Shown in pieces: positions 45,921 through 56,159 of a DNA stretch of 64,000 nucleotides. The stretch comes from Hyphomicrobium sp. (lineage in GTDB: Bacteria; Pseudomonadota; Alphaproteobacteria; Rhizobiales; Hyphomicrobiaceae). The translations under genes were made by a program, and so were the position numbers. Within the stretch, counting starts at the first letter, position 1; every line of letters starts with the position of its first letter. Under the pieces are notes generated by a model, which worked only from the letters and a program-made list of their open reading frames with translations, made no database searches and was not told the DNA's origin. Where the stretch lies: NCBI GenBank assembly GCA_016716675.1, contig JADJVG010000005.1:175474-239473 (forward strand), in the 5' to 3' direction.

Positions 45921-46937
45921 ATGATCGACTGGCTCAACCAAACCATCCTGTATTCCGTGGTCGGCGCTTTGCAGCCGGTGCTGGATTTTTTCGTCGATGG
46001 CAATTCGCGCTTCTATTGGCTGTACTGCCTGACCGGTATCGCGATCGCGGCCTACGGCTGGCATAAGCACAAGGAAGCCCGCAGCTTCAAAGACGCGCTG
46101 CTTGACAAAGAGATGTGGCTGTCGACCAGCGCGCTCAACGATTACGCCATCGTGGTGCTGACCCCGGTACTGCGCCTGACTGTGTTGTCGGCGCTGATGA
46201 TCAATTGGGAGCCGGTTTCGGCTTGGGTTGTGTCAGTGCTGCACTCGGCGGGGGTGTCGGGAACGGTCAATGACAGCACAGCTATTTTGCTCGGCGTCGC
46301 GTTGACGCTGACGCTGTTCGTCGTCGATGACGGCCTGAAGTGGCTGGCGCACTATCTGTTCCATGCGATCCCAGAACTGTGGGAATTCCACAAGGTCCAT
46401 CACTCGGCTGAACATTTGAACTTCGTCACTGCCGACCGTCATCACCCGGTCGAAGTGATTGCAACCGCCACCTTGACGACGATCGCCTATGGCCTCGTCA
46501 ACGGGCTATTCATCGGACTGTTTGGCGACAAGCTGACGATCACGACGATCATGGGCGCCAACGTCTTCCTATTCGTCACCAACATCTGCGGCGGCGCGCT
46601 GCGTCACTCGCCGTTCTGGATTACGTTTGGTCCAAGAATTGAAAAGTGGATCATCTCGCCGGCCATGCATCAGCTGCATCATTCCGACAAGGTCGAGCAT
46701 TTCGATCGCAACTACGGCGGCTCGCTGGCGGTATGGGACCGGCTGGCCGGATCGCTGCTGCTGGCGGGCGAAAAGAGCACCATCGATCGCTTCGGCATAG
46801 GCGAAGAAACCAAGGATTTCCGCTCGCTCGGCGTGATCTATTTCCGCCCGTTCAAAGCGGCAGCAAACCTCATGAGGAACCGTTTCAAGAGGCCGGAACC
46901 GGCGGCGGCCCGTTCGACCGGGCAGATATCGGTATAA
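45921..46937 (+). CDS. Sterol desaturase / fatty acid hydroxylase family protein
   Basis: The 338-aa product is a polytopic membrane protein with the histidine clusters of the non-heme di-iron hydroxylase superfamily: HYLFH near 149, HKVHHSAEH near 164, and MHQLHHSD near 254. About five hydrophobic helices are visible. Members hydroxylate or desaturate lipids; the substrate here is unknown. The gene is divergent from mbfA with an Irr box between them, so an iron-dependent oxygenase under iron control is a reasonable inference. A bidirectional terminator follows. Confidence 0.9.
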   Translation: MIDWLNQTILYSVVGALQPVLDFFVDGNSRFYWLYCLTGIAIAAYGWHKHKEARSFKDALLDKEMWLSTSALNDYAIVVLTPVLRLTVLSALMINWEPVSAWVVSVLHSAGVSGTVNDSTAILLGVALTLTLFVVDDGLKWLAHYLFHAIPELWEFHKVHHSAEHLNFVTADRHHPVEVIATATLTTIAYGLVNGLFIGLFGDKLTITTIMGANVFLFVTNICGGALRHSPFWITFGPRIEKWIISPAMHQLHHSDKVEHFDRNYGGSLAVWDRLAGSLLLAGEKSTIDRFGIGEETKDFRSLGVIYFRPFKAAANLMRNRFKRPEPAAARSTGQISV

Positions 46938-46966
46938 TCGGCAGACAACGCTTCAAGCGACAAATG

Positions 46967-46998
46967 AAAAGGCCGGAGACATCGCTCCGGCCTTTTTC
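46967..46998. terminator. Bidirectional rho-independent terminator
   Basis: An 11-bp stem (AAAAGGCCGGA 46967-46977 with TCCGGCCTTTT 46986-46996) with A and T runs on both sides. It lies between the convergent desaturase-family gene (ends 46937) and sulP gene (ends 47027), and can serve both. Confidence 0.93.
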
Positions 46999-47026
46999 GT
47001 TTTGCGCGTGTGGGCAGGCGAGCAGA

Positions 47027-48604
47027 TCAGGCTGACTTGCCGTTGTTCGGCCCGGTGCCATGACGCTCGTGATATTTGCCTTCGAGCGTTTCCCAATCCA
47101 TGGTCAGCGTGCCGCCGGTCGCCATGTGCTGCTTCTCCCAGTTGGTCAGCAGATCCAGGCAAGCATGATCGACATAATCGAGTTCGCCGAGGTGCACGTG
47201 AACGTCCGAGCCTGGCGTCAGCGCTTCGAGAGCGCGCGCCAGGATCGGCAGGCGGACCAGCGTCGCGGAGCCATCGAAATGCAGATCGATGCGGTTCTGG
47301 CTTACATCTTCATCCTTGCGCACTTCGAGGTGCGAGAACGCATAGAGCAGCTTGCCAAGTGACAGCACGAGGCCGGTGACGACGCCCTTCAGAAGGTCGG
47401 TCGAAACGATGGTCGCAATCGTAACTGCGTAGATGAAGACTTCCGCCTTGCCGTATTTGAGCAGCGCCGGGACGATCTTCGGATAGGCGAGCTTGTAACC
47501 GGTATAGACGAGGACAGCAGCGAGTGCCGCCATCGGAATATAGCCGAGCGTCCACGGTATGAGCACGACGAACATCAGCAGCCAGACGCCATGCAGAATG
47601 GCGGAGGCCCGAGTCTTTGCGCCGGCTTCGACGTTGGCGCCCGAGCGCACGATCACGCCGGTCATCGGCAAGCCGCCGAGCAGTCCACAGAGCGCGTTAC
47701 CGATGCCCTGAGCCGAGAGTTCGCGGTCGTATTTGGTGCGCGGACCCGAATGCATCGCATCAACCGCCGTCGCACACAGCAGCGTTTCTGCGCTCGCAAT
47801 GAATGCCACCGAGATCGCACCTATCAGCACTGCGGGATCAAAGATCCTGAGTAGGCTTTCAAACGAAGGCAGGGTTGCACCCGACCTCAAGTTTTCAAAG
47901 ATCTTCTCGGGCACCACGACGTACTTGATGCCCTCAGGGCTTAGAAACGCCGCGGCGAGCATGCCGACCGCGACACCAACGAGCGGTGCCGGAATGACCT
48001 TCAACGATTTGGGCGCCAACGACGCCCACCCGAAAATCGCTGCAATGGTCAACACGCCGATCAAGCCGGCAGAAAGCGGTGCGCCACCGCCCGCGATTGC
48101 GTTCGCGACCGTCGCGGGCATGCCCAGCAAATTGGCGATGCCGCTACCAAGCGGCGCGCCGTCGAACATAACGTGGAACTGCGAAGCGAGAATGAGAATA
48201 CCGATGCCGGCCAACATGCCGTGAATGACGGCGGGCGATACTGCGCGGAACCACTGGCCAAGCTTGAAGACGCCTGCAAGTATCTGAATGATACCTGCGA
48301 AGAACACGATGACGCCGACCATCGGAATTCCGAATTTCTCGACGAGCTGCCAGACGAGCACGGCAAGACCGGCCGCAGGGCCGCTGACCTGAAGGGGAGA
48401 GCCCGCCAGGAAGCCGACCACGATGCCACCAATAATGCCGGTGACGAGACCAGCGGCGATCGGCATGTTGGATGCGATTGCGATGCCCATGCACAGCGGC
48501 AGCGCCACCAGAAAGACGACAACGGAGGCGAGCAGATCGTGGCCGAACACGCTGGTCGCCGGATTTGTTGGGCTTATCTTCGGCGCTGTATCCAGTGATG
48601 CCAT
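47027..48604 (-). CDS. SulP-family anion transporter with STAS domain
   Basis: The 525-aa protein has the SulP transport domain of about 12-14 helices (HDLLASVVVFLVALPLCMGIAIAS at the start; QVSGPAAGLAVLVWQLV; GLLGGLPMTGVIVRSGANVEAGAKTRAS, a family signature split over adjacent helices) and a C-terminal STAS domain (about 420-510, VHLGELDYVDHACLDLLTNW). SulP carriers move sulfate, bicarbonate or related anions; the variant with GLPMTGVIVRSGAN is frequent among bicarbonate/sulfate carriers, but substrate is not decidable here. It is a single gene with its own terminator. Confidence 0.9.
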   Translation of the reverse strand: MASLDTAPKISPTNPATSVFGHDLLASVVVFLVALPLCMGIAIASNMPIAAGLVTGIIGGIVVGFLAGSPLQVSGPAAGLAVLVWQLVEKFGIPMVGVIVFFAGIIQILAGVFKLGQWFRAVSPAVIHGMLAGIGILILASQFHVMFDGAPLGSGIANLLGMPATVANAIAGGGAPLSAGLIGVLTIAAIFGWASLAPKSLKVIPAPLVGVAVGMLAAAFLSPEGIKYVVVPEKIFENLRSGATLPSFESLLRIFDPAVLIGAISVAFIASAETLLCATAVDAMHSGPRTKYDRELSAQGIGNALCGLLGGLPMTGVIVRSGANVEAGAKTRASAILHGVWLLMFVVLIPWTLGYIPMAALAAVLVYTGYKLAYPKIVPALLKYGKAEVFIYAVTIATIVSTDLLKGVVTGLVLSLGKLLYAFSHLEVRKDEDVSQNRIDLHFDGSATLVRLPILARALEALTPGSDVHVHLGELDYVDHACLDLLTNWEKQHMATGGTLTMDWETLEGKYHERHGTGPNNGKSA

Positions 48605-48883
48605 CAGCTTTTTTCGCGTCCGGCGGCTATCGCCCCGAACTGCGCCCCCTCTAAGAATTTTAATGAAGCCGCGTTACGCGCTGGCCCATGCCCCAAACGG
48701 GCGGACGATAGTCATTGTGCTTTAGGCTGCACGAAAGGTCGCGGTTTGGCCACGACCCACAGCCTCCGCGGCCAACTCCGCTCAGCCACAGCACCCCGCG
48801 CGGCCGAGCCGCACGGGGTGTTGCAAAAGGGCCTAGATCCGGCAGACCCGCGCGTCAGTTAACGTGGCGGGCCTTGTCCTCTA

Positions 48884-49471
48884 TTACCGTCCCGAACCGG
48901 GCTTCGAAGCCCCGCCGGCACCGCCCATCATCGACTTCTGGGCGTCTGTCCAGGATTCCATGGCCTGCTGGAAGCTCTTTTGCCACATCTCGGCGGCCTG
49001 CATCCAAATCTGCATGGGCATCATCGGCACGTTACCCATCGCGCTCATGTCGGGCATGCCGGGGAACATCGACCCACCGCTACCGCCGCCGAACGACGGC
49101 ATACCTGGGAAGTTCGGCATTCCGGGGAAGCCGGGGAACTTTGGCATTTCCATCTTGCCACCGGAATTGGCCGCGGTTGTCGCCTGCTTTTCCCAGACGT
49201 CCATCACCTGCTCAATGGCCTGCGACTGCATTTTGGTCACGTTCTGCATTTGCTGGCGGGTCATTTCAACGAATTCGGTCGGCCAGCCGAGCGACTTGGC
49301 TGCGCCTGACATCTTATCGAAAACAGCCGCGCTGTTCTTCTCCTGCATCGAACTGAGTTCCTGGCGCCAGTTCGACATTGCGTCGAATGCGGCGGTCATT
49401 GCCTTGCGCTGCTCCTCTCCGAGCGCGCTCAAAGCGGCCGGATTGAAGAAATTAGAGGGGTTATTCGACAT
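48884..49471 (-). CDS. Phasin-like protein with Pro/Gly/Met repeats
   Basis: Not assigned to a named family with certainty. From the ATG at 49471 the 195-aa product has an alpha-helical N-terminal half (KAMTAAFDAMSNWRQELSSM ... FVEMTRQQMQNVTKMQSQAI), then a low-complexity stretch built of FPGFPGMPNF/FPGMPSF/FPGMPDM units (about 109-145), and an amphipathic helical end (MWQKSFQQAMESWTDAQKSM). Helical, Met/Gln-rich proteins of this kind resemble phasins and PhaM-like granule proteins, and a PHA depolymerase lies 7 kb away. The granule role is inference. Confidence 0.6.
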   Translation of the reverse strand: MSNNPSNFFNPAALSALGEEQRKAMTAAFDAMSNWRQELSSMQEKNSAAVFDKMSGAAKSLGWPTEFVEMTRQQMQNVTKMQSQAIEQVMDVWEKQATTAANSGGKMEMPKFPGFPGMPNFPGMPSFGGGSGGSMFPGMPDMSAMGNVPMMPMQIWMQAAEMWQKSFQQAMESWTDAQKSMMGGAGGASKPGSGR

Positions 49472-49642
49472 GAAGCGGCTCCACTGCCATTGGGGGGATT
49501 GAAAGTAATCATGGCATAACGCAGCGGTCGGCACCAGGGTTGCCTCTGAACGAGTGGGCGCGACGCCTTGACCGCCTGAGGCGGCCCTCAGCGCCTGAGA
49601 AGCCCCTTTTGCGCAATGGGTGCAAATGCTAAGCACCGCCCC

Positions 49643-51445
<1,803 letters not shown>

Positions 51446-51562
51446 GGGCGCAGGTTCCTGCGGTTCAGATCGGCGTCGGCTTCATGTTGCCCACCAGTCT
51501 AAAGTGGGCCTTAGCGTCTGGACCTCACCGTTGCCGTCGGCAAACCGCGGCGACAGCACCGC

Positions 51563-51847
51563 CTAGCGTGACGAATATCCGTTCACCCGCCGCCGAGTCG
51601 CGTTGCGTTCGCGGAACTCGATATCTTCCTGGCGGTAAGACCCGGTATCGCACCACGGATTGCCGTAATAGCCGTAGCGCCCGTTGATCGGCGTGCAATC
51701 ACGCTTCGCAGGTGACTGAGTTGGCGCCTGGGCGGTGGCGCGGGCAGGCTTGCGACCGGCGCCCGCGACAGCGGCCGAGGCGCTCGCAAGAATGACTGCC
51801 GTCAGAATTACGACGCCGGACGACAGAGCTAATGACATGATCGGCAT
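51563..51847 (-). CDS. Small secreted hypothetical protein (94 aa)
   Basis: Family not recognised. The start at 51847 follows an AAGGGTGAG ribosome site; the frame extends to 51883 without one. A signal peptide (LSSGVVILTAVILASASAAVAGA) precedes an Ala/Thr/Pro linker and a short polar domain with two cysteines (RDCTPINGRYGYYGNPWCDTG) that may form a disulfide. Alone on the minus strand downstream of lepA. Confidence 0.65.
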   Translation of the reverse strand: MPIMSLALSSGVVILTAVILASASAAVAGAGRKPARATAQAPTQSPAKRDCTPINGRYGYYGNPWCDTGSYRQEDIEFRERNATRRRVNGYSSR

Positions 51848-51951
51848 CGATCTCACCCTTTCTGGCTTTCTGCGATCCAACATCTGAGACGCATCACCTC
51901 ATGCACTAGAGAGATAAGCATCGCCGGAGCGATTTCAAACGGGCGCTCGCA

Positions 51952-51986
51952 AAACAAAAAAGGCGGCACAGAATGCACCGCCTTTT
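51952..51986 (-). terminator. Rho-independent terminator (minus strand)
   Basis: AAAAGGCGG (51958-51966) pairs with CCGCCTTTT (51978-51986); the A-run to its left gives a T-run after the hairpin on the minus strand. It ends the membrane-protein gene that stops at 52011. Confidence 0.85.
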
Positions 51987-52010
51987 CCAGTTGAAAATCG
52001 AACACAATTT

Positions 52011-52469
52011 TCAGGGTAGGCGGCCGTAGCGGAAGTAGCCGTATAGCCATGCGGTGGCCGCGCCCCATCCCATCAGGATGACGATGACCGGCACGATTTT
52101 GCTGACGTCGCCACCGAAAAACGGCTCGCCGCCCTTCAAGAAGGGGACAACCAGGAACACGCCGATAATCGCCGGGCCGAACAGACCAAGGATCGCCCCT
52201 TGAATGGTCAGCGCCCCTTGCGGACGCGCACCAAGGATCACACCAAACAGCGAGCCCCACAGCCCACCCCAGAACATAGCGCTGATGATCTTCGGCACTT
52301 CCAGTTCCGGCAGAAGAATGTTGCTCACCGGCTCTTTGCTCCAGGACACCCGGTCCCAGCCGGTCCAGATGTTGGGATTGTTGAACAACCAGCTTATGAA
52401 TTCATGCACGGTCAGCGTTGCAATGGCGCCGGCGATAAAACCCAGCACGATGCCTTTGATAAGGTTCAT
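52011..52469 (-). CDS. Integral membrane protein of unknown function (152 aa)
   Basis: The start at 52469 (MNLIKGIVLGFIAGAIATL) has GGGAG 9-13 bases upstream; the frame up to 52655 is not credible. Four hydrophobic helices are visible: LIKGIVLGFIAGAIATLTV, IISAMFWGGLWGSLFGVIL, GALTIQGAILGLFGPAIIGVFLVV and VPVIVILMGWGAATAWLYGYF. Glycine-rich helices suggest tight packing. It looks like one of the small unnamed proteins common in Rhizobiales; no function can be given. Confidence 0.75.
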   Translation of the reverse strand: MNLIKGIVLGFIAGAIATLTVHEFISWLFNNPNIWTGWDRVSWSKEPVSNILLPELEVPKIISAMFWGGLWGSLFGVILGARPQGALTIQGAILGLFGPAIIGVFLVVPFLKGGEPFFGGDVSKIVPVIVILMGWGAATAWLYGYFRYGRLP

Positions 52470-52877
52470 GGTTAGCTCCCTACGGTCCGTCGTGTTGTTT
52501 CCCCCGAGCCGTTCGGGGTGGACTATTTCACGTTCCATTTCAGATTTACAGGCGGTTCTGCCGCACCTTGCGCCGCCGCGTCGCAGCATGCCTTTGCAAT
52601 CGCATATTGCCTTACTTCCGCCGTAAGGGTTTACTTTCTGTGCTGCACTGCACAACGGTCCATGGGTTCTTCCTTACGTTGGTCCGTCGCTTGGTCCCCG
52701 CCCATCTAGAGGCGCCGGGATTGCATGTGCAGCCGGGGGATGGCTGGCGCTCGCGGTCTCTCCTGTCCAAAGCCCCATAATTTGTTCTCGGGGCCCCGCG
52801 TCAGGGCGCGCATCCAACCGGTGCGCGATCGACCTAGGCGCGGTCTTCAGCAACATTCCAATGTATGAGGAGTTTCC
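52470..52877. other. Divergent intergenic region
   Basis: About 400 bp between the 152-aa membrane protein (minus) and the M15-like peptidase (plus). A hairpin CCCCGA-GCCGT-TCGGGG sits at about 52502-52518. The overlapping frames in this stretch look like noise. AGGAG at 52868-52872 is the ribosome site of the peptidase gene. Confidence 0.4.
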
Positions 52878-53390
52878 ATGCGTACCGTTACACTCGCCGC
52901 TCTGGTGGCAATGATCACAGTGTTCGCGCCTGCCGTCGCAGAAGCCAAGCGCTACAATAATGACGGCCTCAGCATGAATCAGCGGTCTTTGACCAACCGC
53001 AGTGCTAATAGTAACCGCAAATCCCACAGCAAGTACGCTTCGAAATCCCACCGCAAGCACGCCTCCAACGGCAGCGGCACCTCGCGCTCTTGCCTGACCG
53101 GATCGGCACGCGCCCTTCTTAACCGCATCGAAAGCCAGTTTGGCCGCGTCGAGATCATCTCGACCTGCCGCCCAGGCGCCCGCATCGCAGGCACCGGTAA
53201 GATCTCGAAGCACGCCTCCGGCCAGGCAATCGATTTCCGGGTACCGGGCAAAAAGGGCCAGGTTGTCTCGTGGCTGCGCAGCAACCACAGCGGCGGTGGC
53301 ACGATGACCTATTCCGACATGGACCACATCCATGTTGACGTCGGTTATCACTTCGTCGCGCTGAACCGTCCGTCGCACCGTCGCGGCTAA
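52878..53390 (+). CDS. Exported M15-like D-Ala-D-Ala peptidase (YcbK/DUF882-type)
   Basis: The 170-aa product has a signal peptide ending in VAEA-KRY, a Ser/Lys/His-rich linker (about 25-65), and a small domain with the zinc-site pattern of peptidase family M15A: SKHASGQAIDFR (His ~112, Asp ~119) and MDHIHVDVGYH near the C-terminus. Such enzymes trim or bind peptidoglycan stems in the periplasm. The usual Arg is in ISTCRPGARI. It has good support as a gene; exact activity is unproven. Confidence 0.82.
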   Translation: MRTVTLAALVAMITVFAPAVAEAKRYNNDGLSMNQRSLTNRSANSNRKSHSKYASKSHRKHASNGSGTSRSCLTGSARALLNRIESQFGRVEIISTCRPGARIAGTGKISKHASGQAIDFRVPGKKGQVVSWLRSNHSGGGTMTYSDMDHIHVDVGYHFVALNRPSHRRG

Positions 53391-53714
53391 AGTCGGCCTA
53401 GCAGATCAGGGGTGGGGGCGAACCGCTCTCACCCCTTCATTCCGCCCACTGCTCCGACGGCGACCGTCGGCGAGAACGGACAAGGTGCGGGGTTTGCCGG
53501 AATGCAAAAATCTAGGCAACAGCCGGGTTTGACAGCCGTCCCCCCTGCGACGTTCTTGCCTTTCCCCAGCAACCAAGGCATAAAGGCGCCGTCGAACACG
53601 CCTTGGCTAACTCTAAGACAGTGCCTACCGCCTGCCCTTAAGACGTCTCCATCGCGCGATTTGATTGTCTCCGGTCATTCAACCGGAGGACGCCTAAATG
53701 CTTTGGAGGCATGA
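53391..53714 (+). other. Upstream region and leader of the cold-shock gene
   Basis: About 320 bp without a credible gene. A perfect hairpin CTCCGGT-CATTCA-ACCGGAG lies at 53669-53688, in the probable 5' leader of the cspA-type gene, and a second purine-rich GGAGGA overlaps its right arm. Long structured leaders are usual for cold-shock genes. Confidence 0.45.
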
Positions 53715-53921
53715 ATGTCTAACGGCACTGTCAAATGGTTCAACGGTCAAAAGGGTTACGGTTTCATTCAGCCGGAAGAGGGTGGCAGCGACGTATTTGT
53801 CCACATCTCAGCCGTTGAACGGGCCGGCCTGCAGTCACTTCGCGAAGGGCAGAAAGTTTATTTCGAAACAGAGCGCGGCCGTAACGGCAAAATTGCCGCC
53901 GTGAACCTGCGTCCGCTTTAA
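53715..53921 (+). CDS. Cold-shock protein, CspA family
   Basis: The 68-aa product is a single cold-shock domain with both RNA-binding motifs: KGYGFIQPEEG (RNP1) and DVFVHISAVE (RNP2). TGGAGG precedes the ATG at 53715. An ATG at 53698 in another frame overlaps it and is a shadow. Such proteins bind single-stranded RNA and DNA and act as RNA chaperones. A perfect terminator follows. Confidence 0.95.
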   Translation: MSNGTVKWFNGQKGYGFIQPEEGGSDVFVHISAVERAGLQSLREGQKVYFETERGRNGKIAAVNLRPL

Positions 53922-53943
53922 GCTTTCGACATCAAGGACTTTG

Positions 53944-53975
53944 GCGGGGAGCAGTTTCGTCTGCTCCCCGCTTTT
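53944..53975 (+). terminator. Strong rho-independent terminator
   Basis: Perfect 11-bp stem GCGGGGAGCAG (53944-53954) with CTGCTCCCCGC (53961-53971), a 6-base loop and four T residues, 23 bases after the cold-shock gene. Confidence 0.95.
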
Positions 53976-54131
53976 CATATTGAAGGCCGCAGCGACACAC
54001 CGTCAGACGACAACCGACAAGAACTGGCGCATAAGACGCTCACATGAGTTGGCGCATGATGCGCCTTTTCGACTTGGCGCAAATGGCGCCGTACGACTTA
54101 AACGGGCCGCGAGCGGCACCGAGGGGACGGA

Positions 54132-54431
54132 ATGGCCAAAGAAGAAATGTTGGAATTCGAAGGCGTGGTGGACGAGGTGCTCCCCGACGCCCGCTGCCGT
54201 GTGAAACTCGATAACGGACACGAAGTGATTGCCTACACGTCGGGCCGCATGAAGAAGAATCGCATCCGCATCCTAGCTGGCGATCGCGTCACCGTTGAAA
54301 TGACGCCGTATGATTTGACCAAGGGCCGCATCAATTTCCGGCACAAGGATGTTCGTCCCGGTCAGGGCGATGGTGGCGGCGGTGGCGGCTCGCGTCCCGG
54401 TGGTCCTCCGCGCCGTCCAGGCGGACGCTAA
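54132..54431 (+). CDS. infA: Translation initiation factor IF-1 with Gly-rich tail
   Basis: Residues 1-72 are a canonical IF-1 S1/OB-fold: MAKEEMLEFEGVVDEVLPDA, NGHEVIAYTSGRMKKNRIRI, GDRVTVEMTPYDLTKGRI and NFRHK. IF-1 binds the A-site of the 30S subunit during initiation. Here about 27 residues follow, rich in Gly, Pro and Arg (GDGGGGGGSRPGGPPRRPGGR), which is unusual because standard IF-1 ends at residue ~72. The frame is intact. A weak hairpin terminator lies at 54450-54476. Confidence 0.93.
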   Translation: MAKEEMLEFEGVVDEVLPDARCRVKLDNGHEVIAYTSGRMKKNRIRILAGDRVTVEMTPYDLTKGRINFRHKDVRPGQGDGGGGGGSRPGGPPRRPGGR

Positions 54432-54449
54432 ACATATCAATCAGATTTC

Positions 54450-54476
54450 AAACGGCGCCCGAAATGCGCCGTTTGA
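54450..54476 (+). terminator. Probable terminator after infA
   Basis: AAACGGCGC (54450-54458) pairs with GCGCCGTTT (54466-54474), a perfect 9-bp stem with a 7-base loop, but the T tail is short. Confidence 0.55.
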
Positions 54477-54588
54477 CCATTGAGCGGACGTGAATCTGCC
54501 CGCCAAATAAACTCATCGTCCACCAGCACACGCAAAAAGCCGAGCTCCGAGCGCGGTGACGGCGAAACGGGCATTCGCGAAGCCCGTT

Positions 54589-55881
54589 TTATTCGGCGCT
54601 GTCTTTCGGATGATCGCGATGCGTGTGGCCAAGGTCACGCGCGGTCCACAGCCATAGCGCCACGAGCGGCATGGCGACGACCGCCACCAGCAGTGACGCA
54701 AAGCCCGCGCCGCCACTAATCGCCGCGAAGACCCATCCCGACGCCGCGTCGCCGCCGCGATAGACCACGGTGTCGATGAAGTTCTGCACCTTGTATTTCT
54801 CATCCGGCGCCGTCAGCGTGTACATGATTTTCACCGCCGGATTGGTCAGCGCAAAACCGATCACGCGTTCCGCCACCATGACGGCAGCAACCACCGCCAG
54901 CACAGGATCGTAACTGAGCGCCAGCACGCCTGCCGTCGCTGTCAGCGGCAAGGCGACGAGCGCGCCTGTGACGCCAAACCGATCGATCACCCGCGCCGTT
55001 CCGAAGACCTGGATGAGCAACGTCGCAACGCCGACGATCAGGTCCCGGTTTGCAAAAAACGCGACACGCTCGGCACTGTCGGAAATGGTCGCGCCAACGA
55101 GTCGCGACTGCTCCATGTAAAAAAACGTCACAACTAAATTGGTCAGAAAAACGTAGAGCGCGATGCGCCCGAGAAGGGGCGACGCGAACACCTTGGCCGC
55201 ACCATCAAATATGCCGCCGCCCGCCGGTGCGCGATCATCTCCCGCGGCCCCCGGATGGACAGAACGCACCACGAGTGCAGCAATCATCGCCAGCGTCAGC
55301 AACGCGGCCGACACGAGCAAAAGATCGGCCGGGGCCAGTGACGCCACGAGGGTCTGCGTCAATGCGGGGCCAGCCAGCGAGCCAGCCGTGCCACCGGCCG
55401 CAATAAACCCATACAGCCGCTTGGCCTCTTCGTGCGACCAGAGCTCCGACATCAGGCTCCAGAACAGCGACACCACGATGAGATTGAAGACGCTCACCCA
55501 GACAAAGAACGACGCTGCCGTCAGTGGCCCGGCGCCGTTGCTTTTCAACAGAACCCAGAACCCCACGAGATTCAGCACGAAGATCAGATAGACGGCCGGC
55601 AAAACGATGCGGCGAGGAAAGCGCGAGGCGATCCACCCGAACACCGGCACGACCGCCAACATGACCACGAAGACGATCGAGAACAGGTAGTGAATGGCAT
55701 CCTTGCCGACCGTCACGCCCATTTCGTCACGTACCGGACGCACGATGTAGTAGGCCGATAGCAATGCGAAGAACATGGTAAACGAGGCCAACAACGCCGA
55801 CAGTTCGGCCGGCCGGACCGAAACAACGCGTTCCATCAGTGTTCTTCGGCGTTCTGGTTGCCCCGATTGGCTCGGCGTCAT
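54589..55881 (-). CDS. ATP/ADP-translocase-like (Npt1/Npt2) MFS protein
   Basis: The 430-aa protein has about 12 membrane helices. It carries the motif RPVRDEMG after helix 1 and VQNFIDTVVYRGGDAASGW near the C-terminal third, both typical of the Npt1/Npt2-type nucleotide translocase relatives found widely in free-living proteobacteria. These relatives lack proven nucleotide exchange, so substrate is unknown. The first start (55881) or the ATG at about residue 16 (MERVVSVRPAELS) are both possible. It is convergent with infA. Confidence 0.82.
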   Translation of the reverse strand: MTPSQSGQPERRRTLMERVVSVRPAELSALLASFTMFFALLSAYYIVRPVRDEMGVTVGKDAIHYLFSIVFVVMLAVVPVFGWIASRFPRRIVLPAVYLIFVLNLVGFWVLLKSNGAGPLTAASFFVWVSVFNLIVVSLFWSLMSELWSHEEAKRLYGFIAAGGTAGSLAGPALTQTLVASLAPADLLLVSAALLTLAMIAALVVRSVHPGAAGDDRAPAGGGIFDGAAKVFASPLLGRIALYVFLTNLVVTFFYMEQSRLVGATISDSAERVAFFANRDLIVGVATLLIQVFGTARVIDRFGVTGALVALPLTATAGVLALSYDPVLAVVAAVMVAERVIGFALTNPAVKIMYTLTAPDEKYKVQNFIDTVVYRGGDAASGWVFAAISGGAGFASLLVAVVAMPLVALWLWTARDLGHTHRDHPKDSAE

Positions 55882-56021
55882 GGGATCTCCGGCGGCTCAT
55901 TCTGGCCGCGCTGATTCGCTCAGGCACAGGACCATGCGCAAGAACATGCGTATTGGAAACCGTGATCCACATGCGCGACTTAGTCGTTAGTCGGAGAAAA
56001 CCGCTGCATTCACGCCTAAAA

Positions 56022-56073
56022 TGCACAGTGCGAGGTACTGCGTTAGGCAGACGAGCGATTTGCGCATTGTGCA
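56022..56073. promoter_or_regulatory. Inverted repeat upstream of phaZ
   Basis: TGCACAGTGCG (56022-56032) and CGCATTGTGCA (56063-56073) are inverted repeats with one mismatch. Between them lies CTGC-N5-GCAG (56038-56050). TGC/GCA-rich half-sites are reported for the PHA regulator PhaR, so this could be its operator, about 90-140 bases before phaZ. This is a suggestion only. Confidence 0.4.
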
Positions 56074-56159
56074 CGTCGAGAGTCGGCCTATACTTTCTGT
56101 GACATATCAGTGAATGTCTGCATCCATGGTGCAGAGCAGCGAGCGGGGAATGGCAGGTT

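Noticed and set aside
48791..48821. Large GC-rich hairpin downstream of the phasin-like gene
   Set aside because: A 13-14-bp stem with one mismatch is clear, but no T-run follows on either strand, so I do not call it a terminator.
53698..53904. 68-codon ORF overlapping the cold-shock gene
   Set aside because: It lies in another frame of a clear CspA-family gene, and the GGAGG near its ATG serves the real gene at 53715.
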